This document shows positions 28,562 to 29,060 of a DNA stretch of 29,060 nt, one piece after another. The notes below the pieces were generated by a model. That model was not told the origin of the DNA and searched no databases. It was given only the letters and a program-made list of their open reading frames with translations. Positions within the stretch are counted from its first letter, which is position 1; each line of letters opens with the position of its first letter. The stretch is from positions 14,729 through 43,788 of the forward strand of contig NW_014577151.1 of NCBI RefSeq assembly GCF_000485595.1, given 5' to 3'. This DNA comes from Priapulus caudatus. Its lineage: Eukaryota > Priapulida > Priapulimorpha > Priapulimorphida > Priapulidae. The position numbers and the translations under genes are program-made.

Positions 28562-28976
28562 TGTCAGCTCGCGCGCACGAAGCTAACAGTAGTAGGTGTA
28601 CAAACAAAGCTTGTAAGAGACAGGGCCACTGAAGGGGCACCAGTCGTAGACATCTGCACACATTTGTGTGCTAAAGTATGTCTGCGACACTAGCAACAGG
28701 TATATTTGCGATGGTCGAATTTCCTAAGCAAGAAGCGTTCGTTAATGATTTGACGGTGACGATCTGAGAGGGATGTCATGAGCTAGTTTGAACGATTAAT
28801 TATCACATGATTTTTTGCGTAATGCAATAGCTTCGAAGTCGTTCGACGCGTTGGTGTTTATCGTATCATCGCTGCTGATGTGTAACCACTGCGATGGCAC
28901 ACGGATCGTGATTAGCGACGTGATAATGGGAGGTGGGTGGGGGTGCTGTGCGCATCGAATACTGCGACAATGTGGA

Positions 28977-28991
28977 GAGAGAAAGAGAGAT

Positions 28992-29060
<69 letters not shown>
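28977..29060 (+). repeat. GA microsatellite running off the window
   Basis: GAGAGAAAGAGAGATGGGAG followed by a pure (AG)n run to the last base. Confidence 0.95.

Noticed and set aside
1-29060. tRNA, 5S rRNA or other structured RNA genes
   Set aside because: I looked for tRNA B-box-like GGTTCGAATCC words and found only weak partial matches without an A box or acceptor stem.

Overview
The window is metazoan nuclear genomic DNA, most likely from an invertebrate; I cannot name the species. It has short coding exons with clean GT/AG introns, many GT, GA, AT and CT microsatellites, several minisatellites, MITE-like elements and an assembly gap (466 N). No bacterial operon, CRISPR array, rRNA or tRNA was found. 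Nearly all long open frames are translations of simple repeats.

One gene can be reconstructed, on the + strand from 371 to 21915, with its 5' part outside the window. Its spliced exons give 459 in-frame C-terminal residues that I recognise as coiled-coil domain-containing protein 142 (CCDC142). The exons are 371-460, 1220-1414, 14465-14631, 16018-16209, 18625-18739, 12159-12336 (again at 20012-20189), 13032-13237 (again at 20905-21111) and 21677-21915. Splice phases agree at every junction.

The middle of the gene is present twice. Exons b to f (858 nt, 286 codons) lie in a block flanked by phase-1 introns on both sides. The first copy runs from about 4150 to 13400 and the second from about 13524 to 21250. 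In the first copy b and c are noisy, d is missing (inverted sequence and N gap) and e and f are clean. In the second copy b, c and d are clean, while e and f carry small indels. Spacings in the noisy b-c part are 13-15 % longer than in the clean one, the pattern expected of unpolished insertion-rich long-read gap filling. A real tandem duplication, collapsed in a short-read assembly and reopened with raw reads, explains this best.

Region by region: 1-1414 5' exons and repeats; 1415-3770 a 36/39-bp minisatellite that starts on a splice donor; 4150-8900 duplicon copy 1; 8905-10495 a noisy ACATCT array that changes strand twice; 10510-11424 an inverted, A-poor copy of the right end of the duplicon; 11425-11890 Ns; 11891-13500 exons e and f among GT arrays; 13524-17690 duplicon copy 2; 17690-18530 the ACATCT array again; 18625-21915 exons d, e, f and the last exon; 22526 a poly(A) signal; 22550-29060 intergenic DNA with a nested fold-back element, a MITE candidate, a perfect 19-bp hairpin and a pair of NRF-1-type sites that may mark the next promoter.

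The most interesting regulatory signal is the 28-bp minisatellite directly after exon c. Every unit carries an RFX X-box-like motif in strict 28-bp phase.
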